The translations under genes and the position numbers were made by a program. The notes under the pieces were generated by a model, which did no database searches, was not told the origin of the DNA, and saw nothing but the letters and a program-made list of their open reading frames with translations. A stretch of 64,000 nt of DNA. Origin: Holothuria scabra (taxonomy: Eukaryota; Echinodermata; Holothuroidea; Aspidochirotida; Holothuriidae). Location of the stretch: assembly GCA_037179385.1 (NCBI GenBank), contig CM074190.1:3982284-4046283 (forward strand). The letters run 5' to 3'. This document shows positions 44,026 to 56,665 of the stretch, one piece after another (the first letter of the stretch is position 1; the number at the start of each line of letters is the position of its first letter).

Positions 44026-47000
44026 CTACTAAGTAATATTCAACCGAGAAAAATGTCATGAACTCACAAGGGCAATTTCGGGGGCAGAACTAGCTACTAG
44101 AACAAAGTTCAAAGGTCAGCTGCCCTAGCATCGAATCCCAATTAACGTGAGCAGTTATTTCCTTCTCACATTCGACAAACATTTTGTACGAATCAATAAA
44201 GACAGCTGGTCAACTGTGCATCACTATTCAATGATTTCAATGTACAATATCCCTGGCGATCAGTTTTAATTTGTTTATTTTTATGGAGCTCAACAATCAC
44301 TATCGCTTTCAACCCTCTCCCCTCGTTAAGAGTCAATTGCCTGAAAAGAACCCCTTCATCATCTCTGTTGGATGTGGGATGAAAACGACATCGACATTAA
44401 AAGACCAATCTCACTCCTGCGATCGTCCGAAATGATTACAAGACAATCCCCTGTCGTAAATTGCAGCTTAGGGTATAATCAACTCACAAGTACCTATTCC
44501 GGTCAGCGGGGCGCCCTCTCTCTCTGTATATGACGCTAACCGTGATCATTCATCCTCATTATTGAGTGTTGAGTGATTGGCAGCTGTGTCTAACAATAGG
44601 AAACAACGGTTCACATCGATCCACACTTAAGATAGATAACTTACAGAAGAGAAAAGAAAATGTGCTTAAATCCTACCTCAATGTAATCCTTGACTAACTG
44701 AATTTGAAATCATTATCCTGTACCCAATTTTCCAATCGTGAATGTTGAATGCCACCCGCATTTGTGAGAACAGGGAACTAACCTGCAAAAGGGTACACAT
44801 TTCCACGAAAACACAGATCAGCTTAGTCAAGGAGGAAGAAGTGTTCTTCTCTGGGTTCTTCGGTTATCTGTTAAGATAGAATAGTTCAACAGCAGGCCTA
44901 GATAAAATAAACTGCTTCTCCACAGTTAAATGAAACCTTGTGGGATACTACCATATTTACTCATTACTCTTTAAAATGTTTCAATAAGCAGTTCTTTCAT
45001 ACTAAAAAAAATGTCTGATAATGACTACGATTCTCAAATTTGAGATACAGTAAGCCAAACGAAACTCTCTGTTTAAAGTTTGAATCCTTTTAAGAGTTTG
45101 ATTGGTGTTTTTCATTGGTGTGGAGGTTTTTTCGTAAGCTGGTAAGAGATTGACCCTATACCTATATCCAGAGATAATATCCCAGTTTCACATCTCCCCT
45201 GAGAAACCAGAGAAAGAGTCCAACGCCTCCACATCTTCTAAAAACTGGAGCTCTGGTGTGCTCATATGATCAATTGCACCATCCATGATAAAGCTTTAAA
45301 GTATTTTTTTTTTTCTTTTAAACTTGAACTCGTTACCGGTATCTGTTCGCATCTTAGCTAGTAACTAAAGGGACAGGGAATCGTCAAAGGCGGCTCCAGA
45401 ATGACAAAATGGGGGAGGGTGGGTAAAGCAAACTATGGGCTAATGAAAATGTTGGTTGGTAACAATTTTGAGCTAGTTTGCGCGAAACCAGACCCAAAGC
45501 ACCCGCACCTGCTTGTCTGGGTACTGGGTACTTGCAGTACAAGGACAAATTGTGGGGCTCAAATGCCCCTCTCGCCCGTAGCGCCGCCAAATGTCGTCGC
45601 GATCGTATGGGTGCAATAAGCTAATGCCGGTTAAGAACGAAAGAGTTACCTAATCAATTGTGTTTTTTTAGTGTGGCTCAATAGCATGACACTCCGGGGA
45701 GAGTACATCGACCCAAGCTCTTTTAGCTTGGCCAGTATATCATAACGATCTCTCAAAAATTGTGTCTATAGAGTCTAGCGTATTTAACAACATCTTAGGT
45801 ACTTTAAATAAATAAGATTGCTCGGAATCCCAAAAAACATGAGAGGTTTATCCACTTACCATAGTGATCCTTGCAAACGTCCTCAAAGTCATAGGGTGGT
45901 CCTTATTATTCCTAGTTACAACTATTTTTAAGTCTGTGTTCTTTTGAAAAGTGGCCGAATAACCCTGGGTTGAAAAGACAATAATCCACAAAAAGATATC
46001 TGTATGTATTTGGTTCACGACCATATTGCCGACCTTCTTCGTTTTATGTGTTAGCTTTCAATTAACTTACTACGTTTATACTTCACCCATTCCGAAACAG
46101 TACCATTCTCAACGACTGCCTTATAATTACTAGAGATAAATAGCCGTAAGCAATTTTACACTTGGGTTTATGCGATTTCCACGTCCGTGGAATTTAGTGA
46201 CAATCGTACAAAAAATGGCTCTACAGTTATGACTTGGACACGCCCCATACATATGAGACCCTAATATCCCTCATTACCGTGTGTATGCTATCGGCCCCAT
46301 TGAATCCACCAACCTCCGACCCAACCCCCTCCCCCACACACTAAGCTATACGAACTGCGCCCGTAATGGTTTATCTCTCACTATAGCAGAGCTGATGTTG
46401 AAATATGTAGATTTACTTCGTACATAGTTCTAAACAGCATCTTTCCTTTACAACTTGAAAATGCTTTTTTTAGATGAGCAATTTTAACACAATGCTTTCT
46501 CGAGAATCTAGCGTATTACATACCGAAGTGAGTTACTTCTTGATATTGGTAAAACCACGGACCTATTACTTTGGTAGTAGCTCCATAGTGAAACCTTCCA
46601 AACGTCACTCAAACTTATAGTGAATGAAACGCTTAGGTAATCCCACAATAGAAACAAATCCCTTTCTTTTATATCAAGGACCGCTGTTTATTCCTTAGGC
46701 TGTCTTTCCCGAATTTAAACGGTCAATGGGAAGAGGCTAAAGTACATCACAAAGAGTTTGATCTCCGCTAATGAGACCCTAATGAGGGCTATCAAAGGGC
46801 AAAAAATGTCTTCCATTCAAAGTAGGATATTTCTACTCACTTTTCATTCGATTGTTTGTATACCCCTGTGCCCATGTAGTCAACTGTCCTCTTCCCTGAA
46901 TTCTTATGAACTAACTCTAAATAAAACCTGCCTTATAAGTCTTATAAATTTCTCTCGACACCTTAACAATATGAAAAGATCATACAGAGAATAGAAAGGT

Positions 47001-47080
47001 AATTAATAATATATTTCGTATACGATAACATTTCCCTACACATCATATTTTTCACGAAAGAGATTATACCCGTTTACTCA
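44026..47080. other. Zic upstream region, no repeats recognised
   Basis: None of the transposon families above can be recognised across this ~3 kb. It is the natural place for Zic cis-regulatory modules, but no element is demonstrable by eye. Short frames at 45384-45619 and 46758-46994 have no domain. An AACAATAG (Sox-like) and CAGCTG (E-box) cluster near 44580-44606 is noted without claim. Confidence 0.4.
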
Positions 47081-47134
47081 CAGAGAGCAAGAGGATTGAT
47101 ACGCATGCGTCATGCAGTTATAGCTAAATTGCTT

Positions 47135-47300
47135 CTTCCCATTGGCTAAAGAAATCTGTCAAACTGTCAGTCATCGATGAAAAGGACCAATCATGCGTAC
47201 GGACAATTACGGGGCAATTCAACTTGGAGACAGAGTTCCCCGCAAGTTATCTGTTGTTGGTGTGTGTATCTATATACAAAAGTGCAAGCAAAGGAAATCA
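47135..47300 (+). promoter_or_regulatory. Putative Zic core promoter
   Basis: Two CCAAT boxes in opposite orientations (ATTGG at 47141-47145, CCAAT at 47187-47191) precede a TATA-like TATATACAAA at 47271-47280. That is about 400 bp upstream of the ATG and would predict transcription starting near 47300. The motifs are common by chance in AT-rich DNA; their order and spacing make the assignment plausible rather than proven. Confidence 0.4.
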
Positions 47301-47526
47301 CTTACTAGTAAATATACAGGAGTGATGATCAGTGATTCAAAAAGTAGCCTGCTAAGTTAAATAAGTTTAAGTAGGCGCTGTACTAAGTGTTGGTACTATC
47401 CCGCAGTGAAGAGCAGTCGGAGACTACCGGTGCTAAATCGAACTTGCTTCAACACTTTTCTTTCGAGGTCTAGCTGGGAGCCGGAGGAGAGAATACGGAT
47501 CAATTGTACCGGGAACGTGTGGGCTC

Positions 47527-47669
47527 ATGCTGGTGCTGAAACGCGCAACCTGTTCCGCGACTGCTGGGAACAGATGCTGAGTCGTAGTATCGTTTTCGAG
47601 TTGGATTTTGTTTGGTACCGTGTAACCTTGTGCCGGATCAGCGCGTACTCCGCGTTGGGCTTGGTGTAG
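47527..47669 (+). other. Two overlapping upstream ORFs in the Zic leader
   Basis: ATG 47527 opens a 17-codon frame ending at TGA 47580. ATG 47574 opens a 31-codon frame ending at TAG 47669, four bases before the Zic ATG. Neither has a strong Kozak context. If the leader begins near 47300 both lie in the mRNA and could restrain Zic translation. An apparently longer frame from 47406 would begin with GTG and is not credible in a eukaryote. Confidence 0.4.
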
Positions 47670-47673
47670 CTAA

Positions 47674-48790
47674 ATGTCCGAAGTTTTTGTGGAAAGCCCA
47701 TGGTTAAGTCAGCTGGAACCGGTCAGCACAGAGAATTACCACCGATCTCTCAGCCCGTCGTGGAATAAACTATCTAATCGTTGTACTCCCCGAATAAACA
47801 GCCTCCACATGACTTTAAACATGAATCCGTACGGGATGGAGAGCGCCCACATGCCGGCCCATCCACTTAAGCTCAGCCCTCCTCACCACATGACGTCTGA
47901 CCCGTCAGTCACGGCGCAAACAAATTTCAGCCCACAACCGCCAAATGGGTACGTCCCTCATACTCACTCAGCCCACCATACTGCCCACCATGGCATGGGC
48001 AGTTACCCTGGACCTCAGCCATTCGCATCATCTAGGGACTTTCTCTTAAGGAGGGACCATTTGTCTGGGTCTACGATGGCCCCGCTTGGGGGTTTATCTT
48101 CACACGAAAGTATGCCGGTTTCTAATCCTACGTCTCATCATGCTATGTTTTCCACCTCTAGTTCTCTTCACCACGCTCCTCACGTGGACTCCAGTCCTGC
48201 TCATGTTATTTTCCCAGGACTTCATGACCAGCCATCCAGTGGCCCGGTGAACAGTCAAATGCGGTTTGGGCTCGCTGGAGACATGAGATCCGACCAGTTT
48301 AATCCAATGGCTGGACCTAGAAACGACTATCTCACCTCACCTCAATTCCACAACCACATGAACATGGGTATGAACATGAACATGAACATGGGACCGCCGC
48401 ACCACCCGCATCCCGCCGCGGCCCACCACGGCGCCCACCATGCCGCCTTTTTTAGGTATATGCGACAGCCGATTAAACAGGAATTGACTTGTCTGTGGAT
48501 AGAACAAGAACAACCAGAGCCTAAAAAGCCCTGCAACAAAACTTTTACGACGATGCACGAAATTGTTACTCATATTACCGTTGAACACGTAGGTGGCCCA
48601 GAGCAAACCAACCATACTTGTTACTGGCAAAACTGTGCAAGGGAACAAAAACCCTTCAAAGCCAAATACAAATTAGTTAACCATGTTAGAGTTCATACTG
48701 GGGAAAAACCCTTCCCATGTCCTTTTCCAGGCTGTGGAAAAGTCTTCGCCCGTTCAGAGAACCTGAAAATACACAAAAGGACACATACAG
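47674..48790 (+). CDS. Zic: Zic family zinc-finger transcription factor, exon 1 (fingers 1-3)
   Basis: Encodes the amino part of a nuclear DNA-binding developmental regulator of the Zic/odd-paired family, which patterns neural ectoderm and mesoderm and modulates Gli and Wnt targets (family knowledge). Residues 120-127 (SRDFLLRR) are the ZOC motif. Residues 229-239 are an MN repeat, and 241-258 is His/Pro/Ala-rich. Residues 260-270 ([11 protein letters not shown]) are the ZF-NC region. Finger 1 is C273, C287, H300, H305 with the Zic-type long C-C spacing and W275. Finger 2 is C316, C321, H337, H341 with W318, completing a tandem CWCH2 pair. Finger 3 is C349, C354, H367, H371. The frame continues to stop 48796-48798, but a donor G|GTAAAT at 48790/48791 splits the Gly codon after finger 3 (phase 1), as expected for fingers 4-5 on a later exon. 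The start is uncertain: ATG 47674 follows an in-frame TAA and has T at -3, whereas ATG 47821 (residue 50, MNPYGMES) has A at -3 and resembles the usual Zic start. Confidence 0.95.
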
Positions 48791-51700
48791 GTAAATGATT
48801 TTGTAATTTTCTGTAATAACAGTTATTTTTTATAAATTAAAAATTCTGATTTTTTAAAATATTTGTTAAAGTGAAACAATTTGAAACAATGTGTTCCTTT
48901 ATTCATAATAGCTTGGTGACAATTGAACAAACCCTTCTAATTAATTGTTTTTGCACCTTAGATCTATTTCATTGGAGATTTATCGTTGTAGTGAAGATAG
49001 GAAAAAGTTTGGAGAAGTTTTTCCTTCCCCAAAAAGTATTTAGTCTGCTCGATAAGTCGTGTCTCCATGTTTTCTATGAGAATATCATTCCAATTACGGG
49101 TAATTTAAAGGGTTTATCTTGACAAATTAATGGGTTAAGAAACGAAGTAAGTTCTGAATTGGATCTTTTTTTTTTTTTTATAAAATTTAGATCACCACGT
49201 CCTTTCCCATAGGTAAATTTTCACGGAGAGATTGTTGGTCATAATTCTACCACAGATAGCTTATGATCAGATTGGTCTCGAGTATAGGTTTACATGTGAT
49301 TTTCTAAAAATAATTAAAAACTCATGAATATGATGTTGTTACGATCTAAGGTGTGCGAGATGAATTCGAAAGACTTTAGAAAACTTTAACTTGTTGCATC
49401 ACCTGTAGGTATCCGTCGCCTGCAAAGTTAGTTGTAGCCGGGTTAACTGTCGACAATTCACCCGCTACGAACCGTATGAAACAGACCCACCTTTTGCGTA
49501 CCTGTATACCTCAATACACAGGTCTCGTGATATGTCCATGCACAGTCTCAAACGTTACTCGAAAAACAATATTCCTTCGTCTTTTAAACGATTTTACCGG
49601 AGTTAAATTTCGATTGTAAAATAGTTATATTTTTGTTTTAATTTCAGCTCAAGTATCTTGAATTTTATGTATTTTTTCGTGTGTCATACAGTGCATGTAG
49701 CGTTATGTATACTCCTGTATACTACATTTTGAGCGTGCGTTCGATTTGTAGCTCTTTTTACTGTGCCGTATCAAAGGTAATTACTGTACGATAGCAACAA
49801 AGCTTAATTGGTATAAAATTCTACTTCTCTAGAGTCTCTTAAATTATTTTGATTGATGCTTCCTTCATATCTGAGCTTCTTTCAAACCTTAGTCTAATTA
49901 TATGCAAAGTTTCCAACGTTGCACACTGCATTATTAATAAACTCAAGTTACAAATCCGCTCAAAACATCTTTCCATACTCTGATCGACGACCTGTATTAA
50001 TAAAAAAAAATGCTCCACTCAAATTACTGAGCTTCAAGAGAAACCGACTCTAAAGCTTCTGTCTCTGTTGGAACGTTAAGACCAGGAAGATGCGACTCTA
50101 ACGGACAGACGCATTTCCTTATTAATTTTGATACCAATTTGCACAACACCCTGGCTCATTAAAAAATAATTGTAGATGTCTGTAAATAAATCGAGAGGAA
50201 CCATTATATCAAATAAACGGTATATCAAGACATCCAAACTATAACAAGGGGATATCACAAAAAGTGATTATGGTTGTTAGTAATTCAGACGGTTGTATAC
50301 GATACTTCTTCTTTGTTTTAATGGCTGGGTCATAATTATCCCCTAAAATTTGACCTTAACACCATAAGCTCATGCCCAGAAATAAATCTTCACCTAACAA
50401 TTTTCAAGAACGAAAATTTCCCGAATACTTAACAGAATTTCAGGTATTTTAAATTTAAGACTGCAGAAAAAGATGAAACTCAAAATATGAATACGATTTT
50501 TTTAGAAAAAAAAAACATATTCCATTGTTGATATAAAAATACATCGAATAATGGCAATGAGAGATGAATATAGTGTAAGTCTAAGGGTCACTTCTCCGAT
50601 TGCAGTATCTCTCATTTAAATAATGACGTATTAAAAGAAAAGAGTGTATATCTTCAACCAGGGGCCGGTGGCTTCAAGGAGGGGGAAGTAGGGGTAACCG
50701 TCCCTTTATATTTGCAAGAAAATGTGAAAAGATAAGGAAAAAAGGGGACAAGGATGTAAAGGAATACTCAAATCATGCCTTGTGTACCTCCTCACCAAAA
50801 TAACCTGACCTGATTTGGACATGGTTGTTTCTACATTTATAGTGTCTTATAAAATCACCCTTTATGCTCGGCTAACATTTAAATTGTCAAAACAGTCACG
50901 GAAGAAATAAAAGCATCCTCGTGATATGTGATGTCGGACAAAAATTTCATCAGCTAGTTGAAATTATAACATATAGGTATTCTATACATCTTCACTGGCT
51001 TTTTGGGCTTTTCTATTTTTAGTAGGGGAGGGGGGCATTTTCAGAAAATGCCCCTTAAATATTTTCCTTTGTCTCACATTTTGAAACAAAATTATTACTC
51101 TCAGTTGGATATAGTGTTAAGTGTGATTACACTATTTTCTTTAATTTACATAACATATCCGTTGCCAGAAACCGTGAACTTCGACTGTAAATATTTCATC
51201 CCTAATTATCTCAATTCTCTAATTTAGCTTGTTCGCTTCCATTGAAATTTGCCTTATAGTTCTAAGAACTTCACTGATTATGTAATATCCCCCGTGAAAC
51301 TGCTTTTAAAATTTCCTGCAGTCCGGGATGTACAAAGAAGGATAAAATGCAAACAATTTAGTCCTTGAACAACTTTTGCGGAGGTTTGCCTCCAAGAACA
51401 CTAGTTACATAAAGAATTTCCGAACTGAGGAAAAATATTAGCTAGACATCTAAGTAATTACTGAACTGCAACCGACTGACCGAGGTAAAGGATTTGCTAA
51501 TTAAAGATAACATATACTCATCAACCAATGTTACAGGTCCCAGATTGTTTTCATCAGCACTCACGCTCGGGATTAAATTTATATAAACATGAAGGTCTGG
51601 CGAAATGCCATTCCTAAGGGTTGGTTGCGGAAAAACGTCGAAATGTTAACACATTTCAGCAAAATTCTTAAAAATATGATTTAATGAGGTCGTTTGTAAT

Positions 51701-54700
51701 ATAAATCTGCTCAATTACTGAAAACAGTTATTATTAGTACACAATATTTCAGTGTGAAAATTGGGTACGTAAGAAAAATTCATCATGTCGCTCTTTGTTT
51801 ATAAAACCTCCATTTCATGGACACATGCGACATGTTTTGTACCAATTATTACAACTTTGGAAGAACAGAAGGATCGGGTGTCGACGTAAAGTAGTAAAAA
51901 CTAAAATTTGCTTCCAAGTGTAGCAGTTACAGGAATTAAAACTTTGTTGGCAGAGGTACCGTCCTTTTTACACATCCTATGCCATTTACCCTACCTATGA
52001 TATTACATTATCTCCCCTATTTTATCTTTGTTGAATTATCCCAGAAAATTATCAAACTGCATAACTTAAATTTTTTAAAAATTAGCAAAATAATTTTAAT
52101 ATGTGTTTTCCTTGTTAAGAAATGACGTAAATTTAGTCCCTGGATGTAGGCCTATATATCTCTTTGATATAAGATAGCGTTAAACAATTTTTGTTTTGCC
52201 ACAGATTAAAAGAGGGGATTTTAATAATAATAACAATACAGGAAATACCACTTCCGAGAGGTAACTTAAGTATCTGACTACAACTTGAACAAGGTAGAAG
52301 CAGGCTTAAAAACGTCCAAATATATTCGAGAGTAAATCAAGATATCTGGGAAAATAACTTGCAAATTAGGCAATCTCAATGACACAAAGTTTAGAAAAAC
52401 TTCTCTGCTTTTAATATGTAAGGATTTTTCTAGGAGATTTTTTCCCTGTTCCATATAAAAGCATTTATTGTAAGTGCGCTTAGGTATTGTTGTATTTGAA
52501 CCTTTTAAAGCTTTTATGACAAGCAACCGATCAAGATTTTCTTTCTACGTAATTTATTATTTAAAATTCTCTTAATGAAACATTATTTGGAACTACAACA
52601 ATAACTTTTATTTCATTACAATTGTCTCTGTACATTGCCTATGCGAAAGTAAAGGTGTCCATTGTTAAAAGGTGTTACCGTGTTAGTATTTTTAACACAA
52701 ATTATCTCTCACTAATTTGCGGAGAGTTAACATAGTTTAAGGATAGGAAAATGTCAGCATCTTTTAGTGTGAATTCCTTTAAGTGCATAACCCGTTTAAA
52801 TTGAAGTGAAACCTGTGAAAAGGTGAATAATAGATATTGCTCGTGAGTCCTTCCTTTAAGTCACAGATTTGCTTACCTACGGAATGACTAAACTTGAATC
52901 GGCCCTAGTGTGAATATTAAAGGAGAAGGATCTCTTGTAGGGAGAATATTTCATGAATTTTGATTGAAGATTGTGCTACTTGAGTTCTTTTTCTGCTGTT
53001 TTAAATCATTCAAATATTCGCCTTGTCGTTTAATGTTACTATATCCTTAAGCAACTATAAATATGCCAGTATTATATTTGTATGTCTGTAAATATTAAAT
53101 TCATTGGATGTAATAATGGCGAAAATGAAACGTAGGGTGTTACCATGTTTGCATCAGTTAAGCTCTCCGGGTGGTGCAGAACATCTCTCCAAAAAGGATT
53201 TTGGCATTGACTGATGGATAAACCTTACCAGAGAGCGTCTGAACGCTGTAAGATTGTCTTTTTTCATCATTAATTATAGGCCCAGAACAAGTTTGTTTTC
53301 GATGAAAACGTACTGACATATTCTGTAGTTTTCTTCAGACGCACATGTCCAACCCCCTTTCGGTGCGGTTCCTATGATCACCTTTTGTGAAAGTTCCTTT
53401 TTTGTCTTTCTTTTTTTGTCTTAACTTTTCAAGCAAAAAGATGATTAAGTAAAGTAACGGACTTTTAAAGAAATGACAGGTCAGGGAAGGGGCGGAGATT
53501 GCTTTCTTACCCAATGCTGTTTGACTGTTTGGAGGTGAGACTCCAGCCAGCAGCACAGCCTTCTAGCACAATCTGTGCTTCACTTCCCATGCTGATTGCG
53601 AAAGAGTAAATGAAGTAAAAAATTCTCTTGCCTATGTAGCAAGCTCTATGGCAATTTTATTATTCAGCCATATCACCTAAAGCTTTAAGAGTAGCTCAGC
53701 ACACAGAATCCACTCCGAAGGGTAAGAAATCGTTTCAATCGTCAAATTTCATTGAGACACTTTCATGTGGCTGTCTCAATGTCTTTGCAACTTTATAAGT
53801 AAAGTGTGCACGATTTGGGGGAGTCCCCCTATTTCGTGCAAGGTTTCTCTAAATAATTAATTTTCCAACATATTTGAAACTGAATTGTAAAATTCTGTCA
53901 GAGCTATTCACTGGTTTCACCTTAGTGTGCAATTTTATGATTGAAGAAAGGCCATTTGAGATACGGGATATGCAAGGGATTACTGTAACTGATTTTTGGA
54001 AAAAATATATATCTTGTACACTTAAACGTTGTATTTTAAAAGTCAGTCTTAAAATACAATAATTTTTGTTTGTTTTATATTTTCAATCAGTCATAGTTGG
54101 TTATGCCTTGTCGCTGTTTCACAAAGAGCTTATGGGGCTTAACAAATTTGTTCTTCAGTCAACTTTATTCCAATGACGGTTTTTTCTTATTTGTGATTCC
54201 CTCTGCGCCTAAAGGCTTCTGACGATTTGCCCTGCTGACAAATTGATGTTGCGGCTTTTATTGTAGAGACTGGTTGCGGTTTATGTCAACCAAAGTCTGT
54301 AGGGTGCAGGAGAAGTGAACAACCCGATAGGGGCACTGCTGTTAGACTTACTCGAAGCATTCATATTTCATGAGTGGTCTTTGCTACTCATGTTAGTGTA
54401 ATCAACACTCAGACGACACGACTCATGCATAATGAGTAAACTTCAAATAAGCGTTCGTGTGGCCAATAAGTAGGGCGCATCAAAAAACTTTCCCCTTCAC
54501 AAAAGATTGAGTAACATCGATGAATGAAGTAGAATGTAATGTAACACATTATCATGAATAAAACTTTGCTGTCTCAGGTGGAACAAATTAATTTGAGTTA
54601 ATTTACATCGTGTCAAAGGCGAGAACCCACACGGGAAGTCTTGTGCAAAAGAAATGCTCTTGTTTGGCATTGAAGACTGTAAATTTACGAGACAACGTTA

Positions 54701-55397
54701 TGAAAGCAAACTTATTATCAGGATGTGTTCTCTGCTTAACTGACCGATGGTTGCCATATGAAAAACTTTATGATAAACAGGATAATTTTTGTATGCTACT
54801 GATATGTGATTATTGAAGGAAATGACTTGAGATCAGAAACGTTTTGTTTTAATGATATCGAATTTACTACACTTAAAATACTTCCACTTTCTAGTCATGG
54901 ACCTTGATGAAAAGTTTACGAATCTGATAGGCGCTTGTGTTTAGTGAGCTGCTGGCAGCCATGAGTTGGGTCCATCAGCCTTAATTTGTCTTCGTTTATT
55001 GTCTACATGAATTTTAAACACTCATAATCAATGAAATTGAAGGAATCGTGATAAAGTTTAGTATTCAACCATCCATGATACAGGTAAGCAAGAAAACTGA
55101 AAGATTAAAAGGTGATAGATCCCAGTTAAGGAACTTATGGCCGGCTGAAATTAGACCATCACTTGCTGTCCACATTCGTCTATAACAACAATAATGTGGA
55201 AGAACAGGTACCAATTATCTCCAACTTCATTATTACGAAGTACTGATTCCTTCTAAAGCGCAATCATTCTAGTTTACATTCAGCGACGATTCTGTGACTT
55301 AAAATGCATTTTGTTATGTACAACTCAATACTATGACTTGTTTGTAACCTTTCTTTTGTTCGGAAGATTTTATTTACCGTATCCAAGTTTTTTTTAT
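48791..55397 (+). other. Start of Zic intron 1, repeat-poor
   Basis: Begins GTAAATGATT. It has stops in all frames and no copy of the repeat families seen elsewhere. No exon carrying Zic fingers 4-5 (the SSDRKKH region) was found here or further downstream, so intron 1 is inferred to extend beyond the window end. Small frames (48871-49122, 54610-54816) show no zinc-finger pattern. Confidence 0.55.
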
Positions 55398-56665
55398 TTT
55401 TGGTTCCTTGCGTTAGCAAAAGGAACCTATGTTGTCAGGTTGGCGCGTGTGTGTGTGTGTGTGTGTGTGTGTGTCTGTCTGTCTGTGACGCTAGCTTGGG
55501 TACGTTGTAACTCAACAAGGGAAAGTTGGATTAAATTGAAACTTGTTATATAGAAGTGCCATAGTTTGAAGGTGTGTCCTATCGTTTTTGGTGGAGGTCA
55601 AAGGTCATTGGGGTCACCAGAGGTCAAAAACTTAAAAATTTCTCAACATGATATATCAAGATAGGAAACTTGGATAGATGTCATACTTGGTGTGTGGGTG
55701 TGTTATTGTGTAAGGATGAAATCTGATATGTTTGGTGAAGGTCAAGAGGTCATCTGGGGTCACCGGGGGTCAAACACTGAAAAACGTTTTAACACAGTAT
55801 TTTAAGGTAAAAGGGACAGATTTCAAATCAATCTCTGTTTGGTTAAGGTTAAAGGTCATCAAGGTCACTGGAGGTCAACCACTGGAAATGTTATTTAGAA
55901 AATGTTGTTAGCTAGATAAAGATAGGTTCAATAGATTTTTTATCTCACCTGGTTTTGCATGCTTACACACTCAAACACCTTAGAAATTTGGCCTTTACAT
56001 TTGTTCAGTAATGATTACTTCGGGTTGTACACAGATTTTGGAACATTCAAAGTTGAAAGAGGGCAATAACCGAAATCTGTAAATTTCAATGAGCACAGAT
56101 CACACTGCATTAAACTGGTCTCTCTGCCAATGCAAGCAATGCATGGATTATACAGTACAGTATGTCTCTTTAATACTGCTGTGCTATGTGGGGTAACCTA
56201 ATCCTCATTCTATTATCACACCTCATTAATCACTTGCTTTCTGCTTTAACTGCTGAATAAACCCTGTTTTCTGTGTAGAGATAGCAAACAGGACAAATGG
56301 TAGATTGTTTTAAAGTAATAGCAAGTTTTATTTGAGAGCAGGTAAAAATAACTTATGAGAGAAGTACAAGGGGTGTTTTTTTCTCTCTAACCACATTGTG
56401 TATTGTTTACTGGTGATAATATCAAGTTTGATTACAAGCATAAATACATATGGAAATGAGGAAATGTTTTTGAAGGATCACCAAGCATTATACAAGTTGA
56501 ATGTAAGTAAGGCCACAAAAATTTAATCATTGGTATCATGTAATACAAGTACTAAAATACCCCTTTTGAAGATGTTACAAACATTGAGTATGAGCTTTCG
56601 CTTCGCTCTATTTCGAAGACTGGCTGTACACTAGTTCTTATAATATCCAGCAAGGAACCACAGTG
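55398..56665 (+). mobile_element. DR1-motif repeat element with GGTTCCTTGC ends
   Basis: The left end carries TGGTTCCTTGC (and a local GGTTCC..GGAACC hairpin) followed by a GT/CTGT microsatellite (55446-55488). The right end has GCAAGGAACCA at 56650-56660, giving inverted termini. Interior 55560-55900 contains three ~130-bp units with AGGTCAAAGGTCA (55595-55607), AGGTCAAGAGGTCA (near 55738) and GGTTAAAGGTCA (near 55845), each followed by GGGGTCAC or GGTCAC and then GGTCAA. No transposase. The 80-codon frame at 55311 is generated by the GT run. Confidence 0.55.
55446..55488 (+). repeat. GT then CTGT microsatellite
   Basis: About 14 GT units followed by three CTGT units. Confidence 0.9.

Noticed and set aside
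47406..47669. 87-codon frame upstream of Zic
   Set aside because: It opens with GTG, not ATG, and shows no domain; only its last 31 codons follow an ATG (reported as a uORF).
48337..48648. Minus-strand frames opposite the Zic exon
   Set aside because: Antisense shadows of the His/Met-rich coding repeat, with no own signals.
54610..54816. Possible Zic finger continuation (frame begins MSKARTHTG)
   Set aside because: HTG resembles a finger linker, but no C2H2 spacing follows and there is no acceptor-supported in-phase join.
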